In this document: in pieces, positions 1 to 4,654 of the stretch
Position numbering within the stretch: the first letter of the stretch is position 1
Layout: the number at the start of each line of letters is the position of its first letter
From: a virus
Reading direction: 5' to 3' (one strand)
IMG/VR virus record: IMGVR_UViG_3300030118_000216
Coordinates: 1 to 22,460 of that record
Length of the DNA stretch: 22,460 nt
The notes under the pieces: generated by a model
What the model was told of the DNA's origin: nothing
What the model saw: only the letters and a program-made list of their open reading frames with translations
The model's database searches: none
Made by a program: the position numbers and the translations under genes

Positions 1-2
1 GC

Positions 3-611
3 CGTTCGTTGTTCCAGCTTGTGCCACGGACGCACCTCACAGAAGAGACAGACTCTGGATCATCTGTAGAAATGTGGGCAACACCGAGAACGAGCGATAC
101 AAACAGTGGTCGGACGCTGAACGAGAAGGGGCAGAGGATAAGCAAGAGCAGCGACTTAGTGTTCGGAGCGAACCTAGCGGATCAAGTGAAGATGTGGCCG
201 ACACCCAGAGCTTGTTCAGCAATGTCGGCAGAGAACATACAGAACAGAGTAAACGACAAGTTTCCAAACTTGGAGAGCGAGGTGGCAAGATCAATGTGGC
301 CGACACCGACAGCGAGAGACTACAAGGACAGTGGAGAGAACATGAACTTGTATCGGAGCGAGAGGCAGAACACTCAGTTGGGGGTAGTGGCGAAGCGGTC
401 AGAGATAGCAAGACAAATGTTTCCAACACCGTCAGCAAGCGACAACAGGGATCGCGGTCACGTAGGGATGCCGGCAATAAAAAGACGCATGGAAAAGGGA
501 AAGCAACTCAACCTATCAATGGTAGTGTCGGAAGTTTCTGGGAGCCTGAACCCAGAGTGGGTAGAGTGGCTAATGGGGTATCCAAGAGGGTGGACCGACT
601 TAAAGGATTAG
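3..611 (+). CDS. DNA cytosine methyltransferase-like protein, C-terminal part (5' partial, frame-broken)
   Basis: This frame is open from the window edge, so the true start lies upstream and the catalytic PCQ and ENV motifs are outside view. It carries four copies of an M(W/F)xTPxAxD-type motif, starting at bases 72, 192, 294 and 417, then LNPEWVEWLMGYPRGWTDL near the end. Phage genes annotated as C5-cytosine methyltransferases commonly have this tail, with WPTP repeats before a WVEWLMGxPxGWTDL block. The usual last block, GNAxVPQ with the closing helix, is missing from this frame, which stops at TAG 609-611. It is found immediately afterwards in the -1 frame (separate entry). I infer either a single-base indel or error or a programmed -1 shift. 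The likely role is phage DNA methylation or evasion of restriction. The family call rests on the C-terminal blocks only. Confidence 0.7.
   Translation, partial: RSLFQLVPRTHLTEETDSGSSVEMWATPRTSDTNSGRTLNEKGQRISKSSDLVFGANLADQVKMWPTPRACSAMSAENIQNRVNDKFPNLESEVARSMWPTPTARDYKDSGENMNLYRSERQNTQLGVVAKRSEIARQMFPTPSASDNRDRGHVGMPAIKRRMEKGKQLNLSMVVSEVSGSLNPEWVEWLMGYPRGWTDLKD
72..431 (+). repeat. Four degenerate WPTP-type repeats in the methyltransferase-like gene
   Basis: Four related 15-base segments begin at 72, 192, 294 and 417. They encode MWATP, MWPTP, MWPTP and MFPTP, and each is followed by an R/S-x-A/S-x-D stretch. Spacing is about 102 to 123 bases. The repeats keep two sense frames and one antisense frame open, which explains the long overlapping open frames here. 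Confidence 0.7.
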
Positions 612-688
612 GTAACGCAATCGTACCTCAGATAGCAATGAGGATTGGGCAGACAATAAAGCAGATAGAGGAACAAGATGGGCGGTAA
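605..688 (+). other. C-terminal block of the methyltransferase-like gene in the -1 frame
   Basis: Reading -1 from the codon pair TTA AAG (600-605) gives GWTDLKGLGNAIVPQ and a helix ending in IEEQDGR before TGA at 686-688. R/KxLGNAxVPQ followed by an amphipathic helix is the normal last motif of cytosine C5 methyltransferases, so this is most likely the true end of the preceding gene. Its stop overlaps the ATG of the next gene (678) by 11 bases, as expected for a translationally coupled neighbour. The same frame is open back to about base 74, but that upstream part is low-quality shadow coding. Confidence 0.6.
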
Positions 689-1016
689 AGCGAGTAGAGA
701 TAAGGGCGCAAATTTTGAGCGCGAGATAGTAAACCTACACAAATCTTGGGGCGTTGATGCGGAGCGTATTCCGTTGTCAGGAGCTGTCAAAGGGAATTAT
801 TCGGGTGATTTGAAGATCGGCCCACAACAGGCTTTGCTTGCTGAGTGCAAGCGAAGAGCCAGAGCATACCAGGATTTGTATGATGCTTTGGATCAGGACG
901 GTAGCGATATGCTATTTGTCCGTAAAGACCGGGGGCGCACATTGGTTGTGCTACCGATTGAGACTTATGAAACATTTTTAGAATGGATTGGCTGGAAAAA
1001 AACAACGGAGGAATAA
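678..1016 (+). CDS. PD-(D/E)XK nuclease-like protein (Holliday junction resolvase-like)
   Basis: This 112-residue protein has the core of the PD-(D/E)XK fold: a basic N-terminus with FERE (E14), then SGD (D44), then the ECK signature (E56, K58). A basic helix and a strand reading DMLFVRKDRGRTLVVL follow. The pattern SRDKGxxFERE...VPLSG...GDLK...ECKRRA is typical of small phage nucleases annotated as resolvase-like or VRR-NUC-like. The likely job is cutting branched DNA during replication or packaging, or host DNA degradation. The substrate cannot be told from sequence. The ATG is preceded by GAGG and overlaps the end of the -1 frame of the methyltransferase-like gene, pointing to an operon. 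Confidence 0.75.
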   Translation: MGGKASRDKGANFEREIVNLHKSWGVDAERIPLSGAVKGNYSGDLKIGPQQALLAECKRRARAYQDLYDALDQDGSDMLFVRKDRGRTLVVLPIETYETFLEWIGWKKTTEE

Positions 1017-1304
1017 ATGCCATATACAGAAACAGGCGTAGGTTATCAAAAGACCGACACAAGCAAAGCAGCGGCGAACAGTAACTTTAAAGGCAAGCTT
1101 ACAATACGTGATCGAGTGTATCAATTGCTTGAGAAAACATCAGTATCATTGTCAACTGAAGATATAGCGGAGCTATTGAACGTACCATACGGTTCCGTAC
1201 AGCCACGTTTATCGGAGTTACAGAACGAGGACAAGGTAGTTGATAGTGGTGAGCGTGGTAAAACAAAGTGGGGTAAGTCATGTATAAAATGGAAAGTCAA
1301 ATGA
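1017..1304 (+). CDS. Winged helix-turn-helix DNA-binding protein
   Basis: This 95-residue protein starts directly after the stop of the nuclease gene, with a strong GGAGG site upstream. Residues about 46-74 (STEDIAELLNVPYGSVQPRLSELQ) form a helix-turn-helix of the winged-helix class: a first helix, a turn at NVPYGS and a recognition helix. A short hairpin wing and a tryptophan-lysine end follow. The basic N-terminus (KTDTSKAAANSN) resembles many phage wHTH proteins. It probably binds DNA as a regulator or accessory factor; the target is unknown. The CAGTG array about 1.2 kb downstream is a possible but untested target. Confidence 0.7.
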   Translation: MPYTETGVGYQKTDTSKAAANSNFKGKLTIRDRVYQLLEKTSVSLSTEDIAELLNVPYGSVQPRLSELQNEDKVVDSGERGKTKWGKSCIKWKVK

Positions 1305-1453
1305 CTGAGGATTGTAAGTATTGTGATGGCGATGGTTTTTACTTGGCAGAAGTACCCTACGTAGACTATTACAATGGAGGCTTTCTCAAAGAAGAGAGGC
1401 GCTGTTGTGAGGAGTGTGGAGGCAGTGGTTTCACTGTTGTAGATGGTGAATAA
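1301..1453 (+). CDS. Small CxxCxGxG zinc-binding protein
   Basis: This 50-residue open frame has two matched motifs: CKYCDGDGF near the N-terminus and CCEECGGSGF near the C-terminus, separated by an aromatic and acidic stretch. CxxCxGxG pairs are the zinc-binding unit of the DnaJ cysteine-rich domain and also occur in many stand-alone phage microproteins. The chosen start (1301) overlaps the stop of the wHTH gene as ATGA; in-frame ATG codons at 1280 and 1289 are alternatives and would give up to 57 residues. The stop overlaps the next gene by 11 bases. The function is unknown; binding a nucleic acid or an unfolded protein is a guess from the motif. Confidence 0.6.
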   Translation: MTEDCKYCDGDGFYLAEVPYVDYYNGGFLKEERRCCEECGGSGFTVVDGE

Positions 1454-2273
1454 AGATCCATACAAACTACCAGAAGGTAACACATTGATAAGTGTAAGCG
1501 GAGGGCGCACCAGCGCCTTCATGCTTTATGAAATCTTATGTAGGTATGACGGTGATTTGCCATCTAACTGCAAGGTATTGTTTGCAAATACCGGGCGAGA
1601 AATGGATGGTACTTTAGATTTTGTGCGCGACTTGGAGGTTCATTGGAATGTTCCCATCGTTTGGTTAGAGTATGATCGTGCGCCGCATGAGAAAAGAAAG
1701 AATGGCACAGCATCATTTAAGCGTGTTGTTTGGTCGGATGCGTCTCGAAACGGAGAGCCGTTCGATAAGTATTTATCTTTTAATATGCTACCAAATGTTT
1801 TTCGCCGGGGCTGTACTCAAGAGTTAAAAGTAAAGACAATGCGTAGGTATTTGCTATCTATTGGTTGGAAACAGTGGGCTAACATCATTGGCATTAGAGC
1901 CGATGAAGCTAGACGTGTCAAAGCTAGTAAAGACAAGAGAACTGAAAACCTTTTTCCATTAGTTCATGCTGGTGTTTCTCAACGCGATGTTATGGATTTT
2001 TGGAAAGACAAATCTTTTGATTTAAAGATTACACCTGGTTCTGGAAACTGTGATGGATGTTTTCTAAAGTCTGAAGCTACGTTGGCTGCTATGTGGAGAG
2101 AATACCCAGACCGTATGGAATGGTGGGCAGCATGGGAAAAAAAGACTGCAAATACATTTAACGATAGCCGCACTTACAAAGAACTTGGAGACTTCGTAGA
2201 CAAGCAAGGAGATTGGATCTTTGACAACGAAGCGTTTCTTTGTCAGGCAGACGATGGGGAGTGCACAGGATGA
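1443..2273 (+). CDS. PAPS reductase-like PP-loop protein
   Basis: This 276-residue protein has the PP-loop SGGRTS (residues 19-24), which binds the phosphates of an adenine nucleotide, and a strand-helix order typical of the adenine nucleotide alpha-hydrolase superfamily. Other family marks are VLFANTG (45-51), CTxxLKV (C124-V130), GIRADEARR (150-158) and GNCDGCF (C203, C206). Phage proteins with this set are usually called phosphoadenosine phosphosulfate reductases. Whether this one reduces PAPS, or instead activates or transfers sulfur for nucleic-acid modification, cannot be told. C124, C203, C206 and perhaps C267 could ligate a metal or iron-sulfur cluster. It starts inside the zinc microprotein gene; GTG at 1446 is an alternative start. 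Confidence 0.75.
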   Translation: MVNKDPYKLPEGNTLISVSGGRTSAFMLYEILCRYDGDLPSNCKVLFANTGREMDGTLDFVRDLEVHWNVPIVWLEYDRAPHEKRKNGTASFKRVVWSDASRNGEPFDKYLSFNMLPNVFRRGCTQELKVKTMRRYLLSIGWKQWANIIGIRADEARRVKASKDKRTENLFPLVHAGVSQRDVMDFWKDKSFDLKITPGSGNCDGCFLKSEATLAAMWREYPDRMEWWAAWEKKTANTFNDSRTYKELGDFVDKQGDWIFDNEAFLCQADDGECTG

Positions 2274-2479
2274 ACAAGTTAGTTTGCAAAGCATGTAACA
2301 GAGAGCATGACGTTAATCGAGGTGGCTGGATTATTCTGGCCACCGGGGATTTGATCTGTGATCCGGCAGACAAGCCAGAATGTTGGGAAAAGATCAGTGA
2401 TTATTACATCCAGAAACGTGCTCAAAATCCTACGTTGACCTACTCTGAAAATATGGGGTTGACAAATGCCAATACGTAA
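2270..2479 (+). CDS. Small zinc-finger-like protein of unknown function
   Basis: The chosen ATG overlaps the stop of the PP-loop gene as ATGA and has GGGGAG about nine bases upstream; an in-frame TTG at 2240 lies deep in the previous gene and is less likely. The 69-residue product begins MNKLVCKACNREHDV and later has LICDPADKPECW, giving a possible four-cysteine site (CxxC...Cx7C). The rest is short and polar. I do not recognise a named family. Its tight coupling suggests it is made together with the sulfur and nuclease module. Confidence 0.6.
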   Translation: MNKLVCKACNREHDVNRGGWIILATGDLICDPADKPECWEKISDYYIQKRAQNPTLTYSENMGLTNANT

Positions 2480-2912
2480 GTACGCTAACGCGAGGTCTAC
2501 AGACCGAGATAGTGATTACAGTGTAAGTGAATACAGTGCTAATCACAGTGTATACACTGAAACTACTAATAATATACATAGTAATAGCACTGTAATACAG
2601 ACAGACAGTGTAATCACTGACACTGTAATACAGCAGCCGGGTGATTTGATTTCGCCTACGTTGACTAAGTCGGCACTTGAGCAAACGTTGACCAGGATGC
2701 AACCCCAGTACAAGCTTGGCAAAGCGAAACGACAGAATGATCCGTTGGCGTGGCGTATCGAAAAAATCCTACGTAGACTTAGACCCATGCTATCCACAGA
2801 AAATTTTTTAGAAGTCTCTCAAGAGTTCACTACCTCAGACCCTATGCAGCGTGTAGCACTCGCGGACAAGCTTGAGAAATGGCTAGAACTAAGTTCAGAT
2901 AGGCAAGGGTAG
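2466..2912 (+). CDS. Unknown protein with Ser/Thr/Asn-rich N-terminus
   Basis: This 148-residue protein overlaps the preceding gene by 14 bases and has GGGG eight bases before the ATG. Residues about 10-58 are low-complexity (Ser, Thr, Asn, Val, Tyr), because the DNA there is a dense array of CAGTG and CACTG elements. Residues about 60-148 look folded and helical, basic in the middle (KLGKAKRQ, RIEKILRRLRPML) and acidic towards the end. I do not recognise the family. A regulator or replication accessory that carries its own binding sites in its gene, as lambda O does, is one possible reading, but no homology supports it. It is the last rightward gene before the convergent terminator. Confidence 0.6.
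   Translation: MPIRKYANARSTDRDSDYSVSEYSANHSVYTETTNNIHSNSTVIQTDSVITDTVIQQPGDLISPTLTKSALEQTLTRMQPQYKLGKAKRQNDPLAWRIEKILRRLRPMLSTENFLEVSQEFTTSDPMQRVALADKLEKWLELSSDRQG
2516..2625. repeat. Array of CAGTG/CACTG elements (possible operator or iteron array)
   Basis: Eight copies of CAGTG or its complement lie in about 110 bases: CAGTG at 2519, 2534, 2546 and 2606, and CACTG at 2555, 2588, 2615 and 2621. Many extend to ACAGTGTAA or the mirrored form. CAGTGTATACACTG (2546-2559) is a perfect 14-base palindrome, and TTACAGTGTAA (2516-2526) is symmetrical apart from its centre. Far fewer than one such 5-mer is expected by chance in this length. The density and symmetry suggest protein-binding sites. Confidence 0.55.
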
Positions 2913-2914
2913 GC

Positions 2915-2943
2915 AAAAATAAAAAGCCCCATTTCTGGGGCTT
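2915..2943 (-). terminator. Rho-independent terminator of the leftward genes (possibly bidirectional)
   Basis: AAGCCCC (2924-2930) and GGGGCTT (2937-2943) form a perfect 7-bp stem with a 6-base loop. Read leftward, the stem is followed by a U-rich tail (TTTTTATTTTT), which is a strong terminator. Read rightward the tail is weak (CTCTGTG). It sits between the ends of the two convergent gene clusters. Confidence 0.85.
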
Positions 2944-2965
2944 CTCTGTGGCTCTGAGACGTTAG

Positions 2966-3075
2966 CTATTCTGGGTAGTAAGCTTTTTTATGATTAGCTA
3001 GAACGTGGTCAGCGTAATAATATAAAGGCTCGCCATGTTCGTCGTAAATTGTGTTTTTAACTTATGTTTAGTCAT
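2966..3075 (-). pseudogene. Small gene with an apparent -1 frame break
   Basis: The ATG at 3075 overlaps the stop of the upstream gene as ATGA and has GGAG at a good distance. In the initial frame it reads MTKHKLK and then a poor-looking tail to a stop at 2998 (25 codons). If the ribosome slips -1 at TTA AAA, or if the A-run has one more base, it continues as NTIYDEHGEPLYYYADHVL and ends KKAYYPE at 2966, giving 36 residues with ordinary protein character. The longer form looks more natural, so this is either a broken gene, a base-call or indel event in the A5 run, or programmed slippage. The family is unknown. Confidence 0.45.
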
Positions 3076-3293
3076 CCTAAAAGCTCCTTTATGAACTCAG
3101 CGCTTTCTAACATGTCTGAGGACATCAACTGAGGATCGTCTTTCTGTACGTCCTCAATATGCTCAATCATGTGGTCTAACGCTACTTGTAGAACATTTAC
3201 GTCCATTCCGTTTAACTGAGCCGCCGCCCCATTTTTTAGGACAATGTAGTTGTGACCCAATGGCAAGTTTAATTCAATCATTCTGTTGGTCAT
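3072..3293 (-). CDS. Unknown small acidic protein
   Basis: This is a 73-residue protein with no named family that I recognise. The N-terminal third is hydrophobic and beta-like (IELNLPLGHNYIVLKNGAAAQ). The rest is acidic and helical (ALDHMIEHIEDVQKDDPQ to the end). The start has GGAGAG a few bases upstream. It lies in the leftward cluster after a 77-base gap holding two hairpins, and its stop overlaps the start of the next small gene as ATGA. Confidence 0.65.
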   Translation of the reverse strand: MTNRMIELNLPLGHNYIVLKNGAAAQLNGMDVNVLQVALDHMIEHIEDVQKDDPQLMSSDMLESAEFIKELLG

Positions 3294-3320
3294 GTGTTAC
3301 TCTCCTTTGTACACCTCAAG

Positions 3321-3358
3321 TCATGCGATTGCATGAGAACGCACCGCCGAAACGGTGC
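3321..3358 (-). promoter_or_regulatory. Two adjacent hairpins in the leftward transcript
   Basis: TCATGC (3321-3326) pairs with GCATGA (3331-3336) around a 4-base loop, and GCACCG (3341-3346) pairs with CGGTGC (3353-3358) around a 6-base loop. They lie in the only sizeable gap of the leftward cluster. No U-tract follows, so they are not a classical terminator. An RNA processing or stability site, or a regulatory leader for the last genes, is possible. Confidence 0.45.
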
Positions 3359-3370
3359 TATCTGATACAA

Positions 3371-3880
3371 TCAAATTGTTTGATAAATTTCTAAAGCTTG
3401 ATTTTCACTTATATCGTTTAAGATTGTAACATCAGTGTATTTGTTCTTGATAAACTCTTTTAAAAGCCAATCAGGTTTATCTTTGGGTTTATTCCATTGG
3501 GCAACCCTAAGCTCGTCATTCTCTTTGATCTGAGCCACTACACAACGCTTCAAAAGCCTTTTGAGATCTTTCTTGGTTAGATACTCAAAGACTTGAGCAT
3601 GACACCAACTTTCTAGAGTTTGCTCAAATCCCTCAGGTGCCCAATCATAGACACCGACATCCGTTTTAGGCAATGATTTGAAATAGGCTTCAACCTCTTG
3701 ATACTTTTTGAACCAATGACCTTTAAAATTTTTGTGATCGTGCACACGATCCGCTCCCCCATGTCCGTCATTGTCAACATGAGCAAAGGGTTTACCGTCA
3801 AGATAAATGACACCCTCAAAACAGTAAGTTTCTTGACTTGCAAAGTCACAGTATTTGATTGCTTTTAATTCTAGTTTCAT
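3371..3880 (-). CDS. Phage protein of unknown function
   Basis: This is a 169-residue soluble protein. The N-terminal part is strand-rich: charged residues, then YCFEGVIYLDGKPFAHVDNDG followed by HGGADRVHDH. The FxGxxYLDGKxxxxVxNDGxGG pattern recurs in phage hypothetical proteins, to my recollection. The second half is helical and lysine-rich. No catalytic motif is certain, although the histidine and aspartate cluster near residues 34-48 could bind a metal. The start has GGAGGATC upstream and overlaps the stop of the preceding gene as ATGA. An inhibitor or host-takeover role is suggested only by its cluster. Confidence 0.65.
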   Translation of the reverse strand: MKLELKAIKYCDFASQETYCFEGVIYLDGKPFAHVDNDGHGGADRVHDHKNFKGHWFKKYQEVEAYFKSLPKTDVGVYDWAPEGFEQTLESWCHAQVFEYLTKKDLKRLLKRCVVAQIKENDELRVAQWNKPKDKPDWLLKEFIKNKYTDVTILNDISENQALEIYQTI

Positions 3881-4182
3881 TTTAGATCCTCCGTTAAGGT
3901 GTTAAAAAAATCCATGCCGCAACCAATCCAAAGATTAGAGCGCATGAGGCTACATCGCTGAGTTTGATGTTCTTGATGATTGTGATTAGTTCTGAGATTG
4001 TCATTTGTTCCTCCGTATAATTTCTTTTCAGCCCAAAAAACAAAAGACTGTAGTTCGTTTCCCTCTGAGATATTGTTGTCACTTGCACATTGTTTAAGCG
4101 CTGATCTAGGTTCAAGATCCTCAAACATATCAAGTAAGGTTAAAGCCTCATCAAAAGCTTGTGAAAATCTAACGTCTGTCAT
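3877..4182 (-). CDS. Unknown small protein with an overprinted C-terminus
   Basis: This open frame of 101 codons begins three bases past the stop of the preceding gene and has a GAGGAGG site. Residues 1 to about 57 (acidic and helical, FDEALTLLDMFEDLEP, then SFVFWAEKKLYGGTN) look like normal coding sequence. From there to the end the composition changes to N, H, Q and R residues. This is exactly where another frame encodes a membrane microprotein. The frame stops by ATGA overlap with the next gene. The N-terminal part is probably real; the tail may simply be a run-on caused by the overlapping gene. No family is recognised. Confidence 0.55.
   Translation of the reverse strand: MTDVRFSQAFDEALTLLDMFEDLEPRSALKQCASDNNISEGNELQSFVFWAEKKLYGGTNDNLRTNHNHQEHQTQRCSLMRSNLWIGCGMDFFNTLTEDLK
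3894..4004 (-). CDS. Nested single-pass membrane microprotein
   Basis: This is a 36-residue open frame lying wholly inside the 3877-4182 gene in another frame. The ATG has a near-ideal GGAGGAACAA site upstream. The product is a short polar N-terminus (MTISELITIIKNIKLSD) and one strongly hydrophobic helix (VASCALIFGLVAAWIFLTP) at residues 18-36. That fits a small inner-membrane protein. A holin-like, superinfection-exclusion or membrane-stress role is possible but unsupported. The clean Shine-Dalgarno and sharp hydrophobic segment favour a real gene. Confidence 0.55.
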   Translation of the reverse strand: MTISELITIIKNIKLSDVASCALIFGLVAAWIFLTP

Positions 4183-4467
4183 TTAGCAATCCTCCTCACT
4201 CATCCAACAAAGACCCATACCAACAAAGTAAAGATTATCTTTGTTTGGCTTTTGATCCCTCAACTCAATCCAGAAATCCTCATCATCCCAATCTGGATTA
4301 AAGACCTTTGGCACAACGTCCTCAACTATCTTTTCAAAGACTTCTTTAGTTACGTATGGATTAAGCCATCCGTTCCAACGTGGATTAGAAGGATTATAAA
4401 AACCCTCATAAATAGGATCGTTCTCATCGTTGTACAATCCAAAGTTTGTTTTGATATATTCTGTCAT
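4183..4467 (-). CDS. Unknown acidic, aromatic-rich protein (WNGW motif)
   Basis: This is the first gene of the leftward cluster. The 94-residue product is acidic and rich in Trp, Tyr, Phe and Asn, with FYNPSNPRWNGWLNPYVTKE near residues 23-42 and DDEDFWIEL further on. RWNGW...PYxTKE resembles a motif in small bacterial and phage proteins of unknown function; I cannot name the family. The ATG has AGAGG upstream and follows the strong promoter at 4495-4522 by a short leader of roughly 20 bases. Small acidic proteins made first from a strong promoter are often host-directed inhibitors, but this is inference from position. Confidence 0.65.
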   Translation of the reverse strand: MTEYIKTNFGLYNDENDPIYEGFYNPSNPRWNGWLNPYVTKEVFEKIVEDVVPKVFNPDWDDEDFWIELRDQKPNKDNLYFVGMGLCWMSEEDC

Positions 4468-4494
4468 TGTATACCTCTTTGTTGTTATGCCCTC

Positions 4495-4522
4495 ATTCTA
4501 TAGAAGTGACACGCCGTGTCAA
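4495..4522 (-). promoter_or_regulatory. Strong sigma70-type promoter for the leftward cluster
   Basis: Read leftward, TTGACA (4522-4517, perfect -35) is followed after 16 bases by TAGAAT (4500-4495, five of six -10 bases). Transcription would begin near 4488, about 20 bases before the first ATG at 4467. Confidence 0.75.
4507..4521. promoter_or_regulatory. Palindromic operator overlapping the leftward -35
   Basis: TGACACGCCGTGTCA is a 15-base palindrome with 7-base arms around a single C. It covers most of the -35 and the start of the spacer of the leftward promoter, so a bound dimer would block RNA polymerase. A second copy of the half-site TGACACG lies at 4566-4572, near the expected start of a rightward transcript. 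The protein that binds it is not identifiable here. Confidence 0.6.
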
Positions 4523-4534
4523 CTAAATAATTAT

Positions 4535-4563
4535 TTGTAATCTATCGCCGCTTAGTTTATGCT
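4535..4563 (+). promoter_or_regulatory. Possible rightward promoter before the packaging genes
   Basis: TTGTAA (4535-4540), a 17-base spacer and TATGCT (4558-4563) give four of six matches in each box, with the TGACACG half-site just downstream. This is a weak match and is supported mainly by its place between divergent gene sets. Confidence 0.35.
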
Positions 4564-4614
4564 TATGACACGGTACAAGGTTCCTAGCCTGTGACTTTGT
4601 ATGCCTCAATAACT

Positions 4615-4641
4615 AGCCCCTCTTTATGGGGGGCGCTTTTT
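4615..4641 (+). terminator. Terminator-like hairpin just upstream of terS
   Basis: AGCCCC (4615-4620) can pair with GGG and GCT (4631-4637, one bulged C) around a loop of about ten bases, followed directly by a T-run (4637-4641). The Shine-Dalgarno of terS begins at once after it. It may attenuate transcripts from a nearby rightward promoter or end a short leader RNA. Confidence 0.55.
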
Positions 4642-4654
4642 GAAGGAATTCGAT

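Noticed and set aside
37-477. Long antisense open frame over the methyltransferase-like gene
   Set aside because: Composition is Ser/Leu/Thr-rich with no motif or ribosome site; explained by the repeat-driven lack of stops on the sense strand.
74-604. Upstream part of the -1 frame as an independent gene
   Set aside because: It mirrors the WPTP repeats in another frame and has no family features; only its last 80 or so bases carry a conserved motif.
2459-2487. TTGACA as a -35 box before the 2466 gene
   Set aside because: No acceptable -10 at 16-18 bases; the sequence lies in overlapping coding and ribosome-site context.
2516-2625. CRISPR array
   Set aside because: The repeated units are 5 to 11 bases, in both orientations and irregularly spaced, unlike CRISPR repeats.
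4540-4650. A tRNA gene in the gap before terS
   Set aside because: No 7-bp acceptor stem, no T-arm GTTCGAATC-like sequence and no cloverleaf could be drawn.
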